From Sphingomonas pokkalii (GTDB lineage: Bacteria; Pseudomonadota; Alphaproteobacteria; Sphingomonadales; Sphingomonadaceae), in the NCBI RefSeq assembly GCF_003096275.1, contig NZ_QENQ01000001.1, positions 946,475-1,010,474 of the forward strand: a stretch of 64,000 bases of DNA, read 5' to 3'. The translations under genes were made by a program, and so were the position numbers. Below, piece by piece: positions 44,295 to 53,549 of the stretch. The notes beneath the pieces were generated by a model that was not told where the DNA came from, made no database searches, and worked only from the letters and a program-made list of their open reading frames with translations. How positions within the stretch are numbered: the stretch's first letter is position 1; each line of letters opens with the position of its first letter.

Positions 44295-45619
44295 GCAAGG
44301 GGACGACGGCGCGATCGCCGTTGTTCCTGCGGATCTTCCTGCGGATGCTGGCGTGCGTCGGCGTCGTCCAGCTGCTCAATCTGGGGCTGTTGTTCGCCAT
44401 CCAGCTGCCGCGGGCGAAGCTATACACCGTTGGCCACGTCGCCCAGGCGATGCGCCATCCGGACGCGCCGTCGGCCGGGTTCAGCGTGTATCTCGTCGCC
44501 GACGTGCATCCGCAGCCCTGGAATCCCCGGATCGAGCGCACCCAACTGGCGCTCGCCACCGCGCTGGGGGTTGCGCCCGAACGCGTGGTTTTCCGTTTTC
44601 CGCCGGGCTTTCTCCAGCGCGAGCCGACCTATGATCGATCGAGCGTGCCGCGCACGCCGCCGCTGGCGAGCCGCGCGGCGGCGCAGGATGTGGTGATCGC
44701 AGGCCCGTTCGAGGCTTCGCTGCGCCTGCCCAACGGAGGCTGGCGGACGGTTTCCACCCGGGAAGGGGTGGAGCCATGGCGGCTGCTCATCCTGGCCTGG
44801 CTCGTCCTGTCCGCCGTCGCGGTTGCGCCGTTTGCCTGGGCCCTGGCGCAGCGCTTTGCCCGGCCGATCGGTGCGTTTGCGGCGGCGGCGGACCGGCTGG
44901 GGCGCGATCCCCGCGCGCCGCCGATCGAGCTCGACGGGCCGGCCGAGATCGCCGAGGCCGCCCGCGCCTTCAACGACATGCAGGCCCGGTTGAATCGGTA
45001 TGTCGACGATCGCGCGACAATGATCGCCGCCGTCGCGCACGATATGCGCACGCCGCTGATGCGGCTCGGCCTGCGCATCGAGGATGCGGAACCCGGCATC
45101 CGCGCCGCCTGCGAAGGCGATATCCGCGAGATGCAGGCCATGCTTTCCGCGGTGATGGCCTATGTGCGCGAAACCAGCCGGATCGGGATGCGCCGAACGC
45201 TGGACCTGCGCTCGCTGGCCGAGACGGTGGTGGACGAGGCGACCGATCGTGGCGCGAAAGTAACACTGGCTGCCGGCGATCCGCTGGTGATCGAAGGTGA
45301 TCCAATCGCGCTGAAGGCGATGGTCGCCAACCTTGTCGGCAACGCCGTGAAATATGCGGGTACCGCCGAAGTGGCACTGCGGGACGGCAGCGAGGCGGTG
45401 ATCACCGTCGCCGATCGTGGCCCCGGCATTCCCAGCGAGGATGTGGAGCGCGTGTTCGATCCCTTTTTCCGGGGGGAACGATCCCGCAACCGGGATACGG
45501 GTGGGATGGGTCTTGGCCTGGCGAGCGCGCGGGCCACGGCGCGGGCCCATGGCGGTGACATCGAACTGGAAAATCGCCCCGGTGGCGGCCTGATCGCCAT
45601 CGTGACCCTGCCGCGCTGA
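44291..45619 (+). CDS. Sensor histidine kinase
   Basis: 442 residues. N-terminal span (about 13-35), a periplasmic sensor region (about 36-155), a second span (about 160-182), a HAMP domain, then the HisKA domain with H250 (VAHDMRTPLMRLGL) and an HATPase_c domain with N-box (NLVGNAVKYAG), GPGIP and GGMGLGLASARA. Classical membrane kinase paired with the upstream response regulator. The stimulus is unknown. The periplasmic region has no recognised sensor fold. Confidence 0.94.
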   Translation: MSKGTTARSPLFLRIFLRMLACVGVVQLLNLGLLFAIQLPRAKLYTVGHVAQAMRHPDAPSAGFSVYLVADVHPQPWNPRIERTQLALATALGVAPERVVFRFPPGFLQREPTYDRSSVPRTPPLASRAAAQDVVIAGPFEASLRLPNGGWRTVSTREGVEPWRLLILAWLVLSAVAVAPFAWALAQRFARPIGAFAAAADRLGRDPRAPPIELDGPAEIAEAARAFNDMQARLNRYVDDRATMIAAVAHDMRTPLMRLGLRIEDAEPGIRAACEGDIREMQAMLSAVMAYVRETSRIGMRRTLDLRSLAETVVDEATDRGAKVTLAAGDPLVIEGDPIALKAMVANLVGNAVKYAGTAEVALRDGSEAVITVADRGPGIPSEDVERVFDPFFRGERSRNRDTGGMGLGLASARATARAHGGDIELENRPGGGLIAIVTLPR

Positions 45620-45674
45620 GCGGAGCAGGGCCCCGATCTACGACCTCGACTTGCTGGTTCGCCCCCAACTTTGT

Positions 45675-45688
45675 TGATAACGCTACCG
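45675..45688. promoter_or_regulatory. Candidate LacI-family operator
   Basis: TGATAACGCTACCG, 44 bases before the first gene of the glucoside operon. Its TGATAAC/GCTACC halves around a central CG fit the consensus used by many LacI-type sugar repressors. No LacI-family gene is in the window. Confidence 0.45.
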
Positions 45689-45731
45689 AATGTACGGCGG
45701 ACAAGCGCCGCGACGATGAGGGAGCAGGATC

Positions 45732-46826
45732 ATGGGGACGCGACGCGACGTGCTCGGCGGGATCGGCGCCGGGGTCTTGGCCATGCTCGGCGGATCGACG
45801 GCGCAGGCAGCGCCCAAGCGCAAGCTCGGCTATGCGGTGGTCGGCCTCGGCTATTACGCCACCAGGCAGATCATGCCCAACCTCAAGGATTGCGAGTTCG
45901 CCGAGCTCAAGGCGCTGGTGAGCGGCACCCCCGCCAAGCTCGAGAAATACGGCGCCGAGTACGGCATTCCCAAGTCTCACTGGTATGATTACCAGAATTA
46001 CGACCGGATCCGCGACAATCCGGACATCGACATCGTCTATGTCGTGCTGCCCAATGCCATGCACGCCGAATATTCGATCCGCGCCTCCCAGGCCGGTAAG
46101 CATGTGCTGTGCGAAAAGCCGATGGCGGTCTCGGTCGCCGAATGCCAGGCGATGATCGCCGCCGCCAAGAAGGCCGGCAAGAAGCTGATGATCGGCTATC
46201 GCTGCCATTTCGAGCCGTACAACCTCAAGGCGATCGAGGCGGTGAAGTCCGGCGCGCTGGGCAAGCCGACGCTGATCTTCGCGGAACACGGCTTCTATGC
46301 CTCGCCCAACCAGTGGCGGCTCGACAAGGCGCTGTCGGGCGGCGGGTCGATGATGGACATCGGCATCTACAGCCTCAACGCCGCCCGCTATCTCTCCGGC
46401 GAGGAGCCGGTTGAGGTCAGCGCGATGGAAGTTACCGATCGCAGCGACCCGCGCTTCAAGACCGTGGAGGACCGCATCGACTGGCAGTTCCGCTTCCCCA
46501 GCGGGCTGATCGCCGATTGCGTGTCGAGCTACAGTTCGAACCACAATCATTACCGCGTCACCGGCCGGAAGGGCTGGGTCGAGCTGGAACCCGCCACCAA
46601 TTATGAGGGGCAGGAGATGTGGACCCGGCTCGACGGCAAGCGCGAGCAGGTGGTGCTGCCCAAGCCGGCCAAGAACCAGTTCGTCCGCCAGCTCGATCAC
46701 TTGCCCGAATGCATCATGAGCGGGCGCGAGCCGATCGTCTCGGGCGAGGAAGGCCTACGCGACATGCGGCTGATCGAGGCGGTCTACCGCGCGGCCCGCG
46801 AGCATCGCGCCATAACCCTTGCATGA
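45732..46826 (+). CDS. Gfo/Idh/MocA oxidoreductase with Tat signal (glucose-fructose oxidoreductase-like)
   Basis: 364 residues. Twin-arginine signal MGTR4R5DVLGGIGAGVLAMLGGSTAQA implies export with the cofactor already bound, as in Zymomonas GFOR. Rossmann N-domain (LGYAVVGLGYYATRQIMP) and the family marker HVLCEKPMAV; C-domain continuing GYRCHFEPYNLKAIEAVKSGALGKP. GFOR oxidises glucose to gluconolactone, often while reducing fructose to sorbitol, with tightly bound NADP. Substrate here is inferred from the operon: beta-glucosidase follows by a 4-base ATGA overlap, then gluconate permease and lactonase. Confidence 0.82.
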   Translation: MGTRRDVLGGIGAGVLAMLGGSTAQAAPKRKLGYAVVGLGYYATRQIMPNLKDCEFAELKALVSGTPAKLEKYGAEYGIPKSHWYDYQNYDRIRDNPDIDIVYVVLPNAMHAEYSIRASQAGKHVLCEKPMAVSVAECQAMIAAAKKAGKKLMIGYRCHFEPYNLKAIEAVKSGALGKPTLIFAEHGFYASPNQWRLDKALSGGGSMMDIGIYSLNAARYLSGEEPVEVSAMEVTDRSDPRFKTVEDRIDWQFRFPSGLIADCVSSYSSNHNHYRVTGRKGWVELEPATNYEGQEMWTRLDGKREQVVLPKPAKNQFVRQLDHLPECIMSGREPIVSGEEGLRDMRLIEAVYRAAREHRAITLA

Positions 46827-49072
46827 AGAACGGACGCATGAATCGACGGGAAATATTGGCGGCGGGCGCGATGCTCGCCGCTTCTGCCTGGACGCCGCTC
46901 GCCCGCGCCGCCCGGCCGCTGGGTGCCGACCACCGCGCGCGGATCCAGGCGCTGCTCGGGCAGATGACGCTCGCCGAAAAGGTCGGGCAGATGAACCAGA
47001 TCGCGGGCGGGCGGCAGAAATCGCTCAACTCGAAGCTCGACGCGGCGATGCTCGACCGGGTGCGCAAGGGCGAGATGGGCTCGTTCCTCCATGTCGCCGG
47101 GGCCGAGCCGTTGCGCGACCTGCAGCGCGTCGCAGTGGAGGAATCGCGACTCAAGATCCCGCTGCTGTTCGCGATGGACGTGATCCATGGCTATCGCACC
47201 ATCCTGCCGGTGCCGCTGGCGCTGGCGGCGAGCTGGGACCCGAAGGTGGCCGAACAGGCCGCGCGCATCGCGGCGGAAGAGGCCTGGGCGGCGGGGCTGC
47301 ACTGGACCTTTACCCCGATGGTCGACGTCGCGCGCGATCCCCGCTGGGGCCGGGTGGTCGAGGGCGCGGGCGAGGACGCCTATCTGGGCTCCCGCATCGC
47401 CGAGGCGCAGGTCGCCGGCTTCCAGGGCGCGGATCTGGGCAAGGGCATGCGGATGATGGCCTGCGCCAAGCATTTCGTCGGCTATGGCGCAGCGGAAGGC
47501 GGGCGCGACTATGACAGCGCCGAGGTGGGGCCGCGCACGCTCAACGAAGTCTATCTGCCGCCCTTCCATGCCGCGGCGCGGGCGGGGGCGGGCAGCTTCA
47601 TGACCGCGTTCAACGCGCTCGACGGCGTGCCGATGACCGCCAATGCCGAGCTCGTCCGTGGCTTCCTGCGCGCCCGGTGGCAGTATCAGGGGCTGGTGGT
47701 GAGCGACTGGAACGCGATCCGTGAGCTGGTCAACCACGGCATTGCCGCCGATGCGCGCGAAGCTGCCGTGCTGGCGCTCAAGGCCGGCGTCGACATGGAC
47801 ATGGCGAGCGGCAGCTACGCCACCTACCTCGCCGAAGCCGCGACGGCGGACGCTTCGCTGGTACCGCTTATCGACGAGGCGGTGGGCCGCATCCTCGCCG
47901 CCAAGGCGCGGCTGGGGCTGTTCGACGATCCCTATGGCTTCGGCGATTCGGCGCGCGACAAGGCCCCGCTGCGACGGACCGAGGCGCGCGATCTCGCGAA
48001 ACGATCCGTGGTGCTGCTGCGCAACGAGGGCGCGGTGCTGCCGCTAAAGCCGGGCGCGAAGCTCGCGCTGATCGGCGCGCTGGCGGACGACGCCTCTTCG
48101 GCGATTGGGTCATGGCGCGCGCGGGGGCAGGCGACCGACGCGGTGACGCTCAAGGTGGCGCTGGCAGGTGCCGACTATCAGCCGGGCACCGATGTCGCGG
48201 CAGCCGTCGAGACCGCCAAGCGGGCGGACGTGGTGCTCGTCGCGATTGGCGAGGATTTCAATCGCACCGGCGAGGCGCGCAGCTATGCGGACATCGGCCT
48301 GCCCGACGGCCAGGCGGCGCTGCTGGAGGCGCTAAAGGGCACCGGCAAGCCGATCGTCGTGATCCTGATGGGCGGCCGCCCGCTGGCGCTCGAACGCGAG
48401 CTGACCGGCGTGCCCGCCGTGCTGCAGACTTGGCTGCTCGGCATCGAGAGCGGGCCCGCGATCGCGGAAATCCTCACCGGCAAGGCATCCCCCGGTGGTC
48501 GCCTGCCGATCGGCATGCCGCGCCGGACGGGCCAGTCGCCCCAGAGCTACGCCCATCTGCCCACCGGTCGCCCGGCCAATTCGGATCTCGCGGTGGACAG
48601 CGCACGCTATCACGATACCGATATCGGCCCGCTTTTCGCCTTCGGCCATGGCCTCACCTATGGCGAGATCGCCTATGGCCCGCTGACGCTGAGCGGCGAG
48701 ACCGTCGCCCCCGGCGGCCGCATCACCGCCTCGGTCCAGGTCACCAATCGCGGCACCATGGCGGTGGAGGAAGTGGTGCAGCTCTACGCCAACGATCCCG
48801 TCGCCTCGGTCTCGCGACCGGTGGCGGAACTGCGCGGCTTTGCCCGCGTGGCCCTCAAGCCGGGGCAGAGCCGAATTGCGCGCTTCACCCTAACGCCCGA
48901 GCAATTCGCCTTCTGGCGCGACGGCAAGTGGATCATCGAGGCGGGCGATATCCGGTTGATGGCCGGCGCTTCCTCGGCCGACCTGAAGAGCGACGCCAGG
49001 TTCCGGATCACGGCCGGCACGGAGGGGCAGGCGCCCGCCGCCTCGCTCGCCACCAAGGTGGAGGTCGCGTGA
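46823..49072 (+). CDS. bglX: Beta-glucosidase, GH3 (BglX-like), Tat-exported
   Basis: 749 residues. Start ATG 46823 overlaps the previous stop; ATG 46838 is the alternative. Tat signal NR8R9EILAAGAMLAASA. GH3 N-domain with KHFVGYGAAEGGRDYDSAEV and the catalytic nucleophile D295 in LVVSDWNAI; second domain (about 400-600) with the gluco-exchange segments SIGSWRARGQ and GEDFNRTGEARSY; C-terminal fibronectin III-like domain ending GKWIIEAGDIRLMAG. It hydrolyses cellobiose or other beta-glucosides in the periplasm and so feeds the oxidoreductase with glucose. Overlaps gntP by one base. Confidence 0.93.
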   Translation: MKNGRMNRREILAAGAMLAASAWTPLARAARPLGADHRARIQALLGQMTLAEKVGQMNQIAGGRQKSLNSKLDAAMLDRVRKGEMGSFLHVAGAEPLRDLQRVAVEESRLKIPLLFAMDVIHGYRTILPVPLALAASWDPKVAEQAARIAAEEAWAAGLHWTFTPMVDVARDPRWGRVVEGAGEDAYLGSRIAEAQVAGFQGADLGKGMRMMACAKHFVGYGAAEGGRDYDSAEVGPRTLNEVYLPPFHAAARAGAGSFMTAFNALDGVPMTANAELVRGFLRARWQYQGLVVSDWNAIRELVNHGIAADAREAAVLALKAGVDMDMASGSYATYLAEAATADASLVPLIDEAVGRILAAKARLGLFDDPYGFGDSARDKAPLRRTEARDLAKRSVVLLRNEGAVLPLKPGAKLALIGALADDASSAIGSWRARGQATDAVTLKVALAGADYQPGTDVAAAVETAKRADVVLVAIGEDFNRTGEARSYADIGLPDGQAALLEALKGTGKPIVVILMGGRPLALERELTGVPAVLQTWLLGIESGPAIAEILTGKASPGGRLPIGMPRRTGQSPQSYAHLPTGRPANSDLAVDSARYHDTDIGPLFAFGHGLTYGEIAYGPLTLSGETVAPGGRITASVQVTNRGTMAVEEVVQLYANDPVASVSRPVAELRGFARVALKPGQSRIARFTLTPEQFAFWRDGKWIIEAGDIRLMAGASSADLKSDARFRITAGTEGQAPAASLATKVEVA

Positions 49073-50415
49073 TGGGCGAGCCCTGGCATACGCTGCTCAT
49101 CGTCACCGGCAGCATCGCTGCGGTCATCCTGCTGGTTCTGCGCCTCAAGCTCCAGCCCTTCGTTGCGCTGCTGCTGGTGGCACTGGCGACCGGCCTGGTC
49201 TTCGGCAACGATCCGCAGGCGGTTATCGCGGCGATCAAGAAAGGCACGGGCGAGGCGCTCGGCTCGGTCGCGGTGGTGATCGGGCTTGGCGCGGTACTCG
49301 GCGGGATGCTCGAAGCCTCGGGCGGCGTGCAGGCGATCGCGCGGCGGCTGCTCGACCTGTTCGGGCAGAAGCGCGTCCCCTGGGCGCTGACCGCGATCGG
49401 CATCATCATCGGCGTGCCGCTTTTCTTCGACGTCGCCTTCATCATCCTGGCACCCCTGCTCACCACGCTGGCGGTGCGGGCGGAGCGGCGCGTCACCTAT
49501 TTCGCGCTGCCGCTGCTCGCGGGCCTGATGACGATGCACGCGCTGCTGCCGCCGCATCCGGGGCCCGTCGCGGTCGCCGAGCTGCTCCACACCGATTATG
49601 GGCGGATGGCGCTGTACGGCCTGATCTGCGGTATCCCCTCGGCGATCCTTGCCGGCCCCGTGTTCGCCAAGCTGGCGCATGGCGCGCCCGGCTATGGCGC
49701 GATCGGGGCGCCGCCGATGCTCGACGAGGGCGCGCCGCAGACCAATGCGGTGGGCTTCGGCCCGGCGCTCGCTGCGATGCTGCTGCCGCTGGCGCTGATC
49801 CTGATCGGCACGGTGGCGAGCGAGACGATGGCGCCGGGGCTGGCGCGCTCGACACTCGTCTTTCTCGGCCATCCCTTCACCGCGCTGATCCTCGCGGTGC
49901 TGGGCGCGATGGCGTGGCTGCGCTTCGTGGCGGGGGCGGGGTTCGAAACGCTCTCGAAGATCAGCACCCGCGCGCTGGAGCCTGCCGGCCTGATGGTGCT
50001 GATCATCGGCGCGGGCGCGGCCTATAAGGAAGTGCTGATCGACTCGGGCGCGGGCAAGCAGATCACCATGGCCGTGCAGGCGGCGCAGGTGTCGATTCCC
50101 GTCTTCGCCTTCCTGCTCTCCGCCTTCGTCCGCATCGCGCAAGGGTCGGCGACGGTGTCGATGGTCACCGCGGCGGGGCTCGCCGCGCCGCTGATCACCG
50201 CAGCCGGGCTGGGGCCCGACCGGATCGCGCTCGTCACCGTGGCGATCGGATCGGGCGCGACCATCGCCTCCCATGTCAACGACACCGGCTTCTGGCTGGT
50301 GAAGCAATATCTCGGCCTCACCGAAGCGCAGACCTTTCGCAGCTGGACCATCGGTGCCACCATCGCGGGACTGACCAGTTTCGCTATGGCGCTGCTGCTG
50401 TGGCCGTTCGTCTGA
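49072..50415 (+). CDS. gntP: GntP family gluconate:H+ symporter
   Basis: 447 residues with around 12 spans. Family signatures: LRLKLQPFVALLLVALATGLV, GLGAVLGGMLEASGGVQAIARRLL, a loop with FDVAFIILAPLL, LMTMHALLPPHPGPVAVAEL and the C-terminal GSGATIASHVNDTGFWLVKQY. Imports gluconate or related sugar acids with protons across the inner membrane. Starts on the last base of the bglX stop (TGATG). No gluconokinase is found nearby, so intracellular entry (6-phosphogluconate or 2-keto-3-deoxygluconate) is set elsewhere. Confidence 0.92.
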   Translation: MGEPWHTLLIVTGSIAAVILLVLRLKLQPFVALLLVALATGLVFGNDPQAVIAAIKKGTGEALGSVAVVIGLGAVLGGMLEASGGVQAIARRLLDLFGQKRVPWALTAIGIIIGVPLFFDVAFIILAPLLTTLAVRAERRVTYFALPLLAGLMTMHALLPPHPGPVAVAELLHTDYGRMALYGLICGIPSAILAGPVFAKLAHGAPGYGAIGAPPMLDEGAPQTNAVGFGPALAAMLLPLALILIGTVASETMAPGLARSTLVFLGHPFTALILAVLGAMAWLRFVAGAGFETLSKISTRALEPAGLMVLIIGAGAAYKEVLIDSGAGKQITMAVQAAQVSIPVFAFLLSAFVRIAQGSATVSMVTAAGLAAPLITAAGLGPDRIALVTVAIGSGATIASHVNDTGFWLVKQYLGLTEAQTFRSWTIGATIAGLTSFAMALLLWPFV

Positions 50416-50428
50416 GGGGATGCTGACC

Positions 50429-51481
50429 ATGTTCGCTACCACCCGCCGCACCCTGTTGGGCGGCCTTGCCGCGCTGCCGTTGCTGCCGGGCATTGCATAT
50501 GCGGCGGGCGAGGGAACGATCACCCGGCTCGATCCCGAACTGGACGCGCTGCTCGACGTCGAATCGCCGCTCGAAGCGATCGCCAGCGGCATCCAATGGG
50601 CCGAGGGGCCGGTATGGATCCGCGACGGGGCGGTGACCGGCGGCGCTTCGGGCGGGGCGAGCGCGTTCGACCGGAGCTATCTGCTGTTCTCCGACGTGCC
50701 GGCGAACATCGCCTATCGCTGGGACGGCAAGGAGACCAAGCCGTTCCTCGTGCCCTCCGGCCTTGCCGGGCCGATCCCCAAGGGCGTGCGCGAGGCGGGA
50801 TCGAACGGCATGATCCAGGGTCGCAAGGGCGAGCTGCTGATGGCCGACAGCGGTACCCGCGCCATCGCCGCGGTCGATCTGGAGACAAAGGAAAAGACGA
50901 TCCTTGCCGGCCGATATCAGGGCAAGCGCTTCAACAGCTGCAACGATCTGGTGCAGGCGAAGAACGGCGCGATCTATTTCACCGATCCGCCCTATGGCTT
51001 CACGGAGGGCGACCAGTCGCCGCTCAAGGAACTGCCGTTCAACGGCGTCTACCGTCTCGACACCAACGGCACGGTGCACCTGATCGAATCGAAGCTGACG
51101 CGGCCGAACGGCATCGGCCTCTCGCCGGACCAGCGGACGCTCTACGTCTCGGTGTCCGACGATGTCGCACCGTACACCTGGGCCTACAGCCTCGGCGACG
51201 ACGGGCTGGCGACGGGACGGAAGATCTTCCTCGATCACCGTGCGGGCACGGCGGCCGGCCTGCAGGGCCATGCCGACGGGATGAAGGTGGCGGCGAGCGG
51301 GCATCTCTATGCCAGCGGCCCCGGCGGCATCCATGTCGTGGCGCCGGACGGGCGGCGGCTGGGGCTGATCTCCACCGGCAAGAAGGCGGCGAATTGCTGC
51401 TTCGGCGAGGACGGCAGGACGCTGTTCATCACCTCCAGCGACGAGGTGTTCCGCCTGCGCCTGCGCGCCTCCGGCTGGTAA
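50429..51481 (+). CDS. SMP-30/gluconolactonase family protein, Tat-exported
   Basis: 350 residues. The ATG at 50429 is chosen over 50420 because GAGGGG lies 10 bases upstream. Twin-arginine signal MFATTR6R7TLLGGLAALPLLPGIAYA. Beta-propeller lactonase: EGPVWIRDG, then SNGMIQGRKGELLMADSGTRAIAAVDL, RFNSCNDLVQAKNGAIYFTDPPYGF, and RPNGIGLSPDQRTLYVSVSD. These hold the metal-binding Glu, Asn and Asp of the family. It would open gluconolactone to gluconate in the periplasm, completing the path from glucoside to the GntP substrate. Confidence 0.9.
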   Translation: MFATTRRTLLGGLAALPLLPGIAYAAGEGTITRLDPELDALLDVESPLEAIASGIQWAEGPVWIRDGAVTGGASGGASAFDRSYLLFSDVPANIAYRWDGKETKPFLVPSGLAGPIPKGVREAGSNGMIQGRKGELLMADSGTRAIAAVDLETKEKTILAGRYQGKRFNSCNDLVQAKNGAIYFTDPPYGFTEGDQSPLKELPFNGVYRLDTNGTVHLIESKLTRPNGIGLSPDQRTLYVSVSDDVAPYTWAYSLGDDGLATGRKIFLDHRAGTAAGLQGHADGMKVAASGHLYASGPGGIHVVAPDGRRLGLISTGKKAANCCFGEDGRTLFITSSDEVFRLRLRASGW

Positions 51482-51511
51482 GCGGGCACGCGCAGGCGTA
51501 GAGCCGGCGCC

Positions 51512-52246
51512 ATGTCCACGCCCGATCCGATCCCCGCCGCAACCGTCGTGGTGATGCGCGATGTGCCGGGCGGGCTCCCGGAAATTCTGATGGTCGAACG
51601 CTCGCGCGCGATGGCGTTTGCCGGTGGTGCGCTGGTGTTTCCCGGCGGACGCATCGATCCGGGCGATCATCTTCTGACCGACAGCCATTCCGATGCCGCC
51701 GCCCGGGTCGCGGCGATTCGCGAGACGATCGAGGAGGCAGGCCTCGCGATCGGGCTGGACTGTGCGGGCGATGCCCTCGCTGCGCTGCGGGCCGAACTTC
51801 ATGCCGGCACGCCATTCGTCCAACTGCTTGCCGAGGCGGGGCTGGCGCTCGACCTCGAGGCGCTGGTGCCGTTCGCGCGCTGGCTGCCCTATGGCCTGCC
51901 GCATCGCGTGTTCGACACGCGCTTCTACCTCGCCCGCGCCCCCGAGGGCGCCGCACCGCAGGTCGACGGCAGCGAGAATGTCCGGCTGTGCTGGATAAGC
52001 GCGCAGCGTGCGCTGGACCTTGCCGATCGCGGTCAGGCAATGCTGATCTATCCTACCCGCCGTAATCTGGAACGGTTGGCGCAGTTCGACGGTTTCGAAT
52101 CGGCCATGGCCCATGCCCGCCGCTTTCCCATCGAGCCGATCACGCCGTTCGTCGAGTTCCGTGGCGGCGTCGACTGGCTGTGCATCCCGGAAGGGCTCGG
52201 TTACCCCGTCACCGCCGAGCGGATGGATCGGGCGATACGCGCGTGA
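51512..52246 (+). CDS. NUDIX hydrolase (NUDT7/19-like)
   Basis: 244 residues. Nudix region with a split box: FPGGRIDPGD, a roughly 15-residue insert, then RVAAIRETIEEAGLAIG (the RExxEExG core, two catalytic Glu). The split form resembles the coenzyme-A and acyl-CoA diphosphatases NUDT7 and NUDT19. Substrate unproven. Stop overlaps the GTG of the next gene by 4 bases (GTGA). Confidence 0.85.
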   Translation: MSTPDPIPAATVVVMRDVPGGLPEILMVERSRAMAFAGGALVFPGGRIDPGDHLLTDSHSDAAARVAAIRETIEEAGLAIGLDCAGDALAALRAELHAGTPFVQLLAEAGLALDLEALVPFARWLPYGLPHRVFDTRFYLARAPEGAAPQVDGSENVRLCWISAQRALDLADRGQAMLIYPTRRNLERLAQFDGFESAMAHARRFPIEPITPFVEFRGGVDWLCIPEGLGYPVTAERMDRAIRA

Positions 52247-52974
52247 AGGCGCTGAAGCAGACGGTGTGGATCGTCCTGCTGTTCGCGGCGATCGCGGGCG
52301 GCGCGTTGCTGATGCTGATGCTGGCGCGGAGTCGCCCGCAGGATGTGCCATGGACGCCGCTGGATCTCGCCCAGCCGATCGGTGCCTTTACCGGCCGCAA
52401 GATCGCCGGACTGGGCGGGGATTTCGGCCAATGCCAGGCGCTGCTCGCCCGGGCCGGCATCCGCTACGAGACGCTCGCGCCGGTCTTGCGGCAGGGGGAA
52501 TGCGGCTATGCCAACGGCGTCCGGCTGACGAGCGGCGGAGCGCAGACGATCGGCTTCAGCCCGGCGCCGCTGGGTACCGCCTGTCCGGTGGCGGTGGGTC
52601 TGGTGTTGTGGGAATGGAACATCGTGCAGCCCGCAGCGCAGAAGCATTTCGGCTCCCGCGTCGTGCGGATCGAGCATTTCGGCAGCTATTCGTGCCGCCG
52701 AATGTATGGCCGCAGCAGCGGCGACTGGAGTGAACATGCCCGCGCCAACGCCGTCGACATTGCCGCCTTCGTGCTGGCGGATGGGCGCCGGATCAGCGTG
52801 CTGAACGATTGGAAAGGGGAGGGGGAGAAGCCGGCCTTTCTGCACGCGGTTCGCGACGGTGCCTGCCGGCTGTTTTCCACGGTGCTGTCGCCCGACTATA
52901 ACGCCGCCCATCGCGACCACCTCCATCTCGACCAGGCTGCACGTGGCGAGATGGGGTGGCGGGCCTGCCGCTGA
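52243..52974 (+). CDS. Extensin-like family protein
   Basis: 243 residues from the GTG at 52243. One N-terminal span (about 8-28) anchors it in the inner membrane; the rest is periplasmic. The extensin-like C-terminal domain shows FGSYSCRRMYGRSSGDWSEHARANAVDIAAFVLADGRRISV and ends NAAHRDHLHLDQA; its His and Asp residues suggest a metal hydrolase of the LAS/peptidase type. The family's function is unknown, perhaps acting on peptidoglycan. Coupled to the Nudix gene by a 4-base overlap. Confidence 0.82.
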   Translation: MKALKQTVWIVLLFAAIAGGALLMLMLARSRPQDVPWTPLDLAQPIGAFTGRKIAGLGGDFGQCQALLARAGIRYETLAPVLRQGECGYANGVRLTSGGAQTIGFSPAPLGTACPVAVGLVLWEWNIVQPAAQKHFGSRVVRIEHFGSYSCRRMYGRSSGDWSEHARANAVDIAAFVLADGRRISVLNDWKGEGEKPAFLHAVRDGACRLFSTVLSPDYNAAHRDHLHLDQAARGEMGWRACR

Positions 52975-52997
52975 GCGGGGCTCAGCGGCGGCCGGGT

Positions 52998-53549
52998 TCA
53001 GTTGGGCAGGGCGTTGGTGTCGATCTTCTCGACCCATTGCGGGAAGAAGCTTGGCTGGCGGTTCGACCAGCCCGAGGCGGTTGCCGCGGCTTCGCTGATC
53101 GACTGCAGCAGCTTGCGGCGCAGATCCGGGTGGAGGTGCGGCAGCGCCGAGGCCGAGCAGAACGCCGCCGGTAGCCAGGGGCGGACTTCCGCGCCGAGCA
53201 GCCGCTCGTAAAGGAAGCGATAGGACGAGAAGCTGGTCAGCCGACCTTGGCCGAGATCGAAGGCGGAAAGCGTCACCAGCGGCGCCATGAACGGCTCGAT
53301 GGTATTTAGGTCGCTGTCGTTGGGCAGCATGGCGCGGATACTGGCAAGGCGCTCATACACACGGGCCTGTGCGCGGATGCTGGCGGCTTCCACCACATCG
53401 CGCGACCAGCGCGACAGTGCGTCGTCCCGCTCCAGGCCCACGTCGAGCGACCGGCGCACATAACGCTGGGTGCCGGCGGCGAAGCCTGCGAATTCCTTCA
53501 TTTCGGCCAATGTCATCGCACCTTCGGCCGGCTTCGCTCTTGCAGCCAT
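52998..53549 (-). CDS. Hypothetical protein
   Basis: 183 residues from the ATG at 53549 (GGAGG 8 bases upstream). No signal peptide or membrane span. Sequence is helical, with MTLAEMKEFAGFAAGTQRYVRRSLDVGLERDDALSRWSRDVV early on and a charged middle. The C-terminal part has HLHPDLRRKLLQSISEAAA. No recognised domain. It faces the extensin-like gene tail-to-tail. Confidence 0.65.
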   Translation of the reverse strand: MAARAKPAEGAMTLAEMKEFAGFAAGTQRYVRRSLDVGLERDDALSRWSRDVVEAASIRAQARVYERLASIRAMLPNDSDLNTIEPFMAPLVTLSAFDLGQGRLTSFSSYRFLYERLLGAEVRPWLPAAFCSASALPHLHPDLRRKLLQSISEAAATASGWSNRQPSFFPQWVEKIDTNALPN

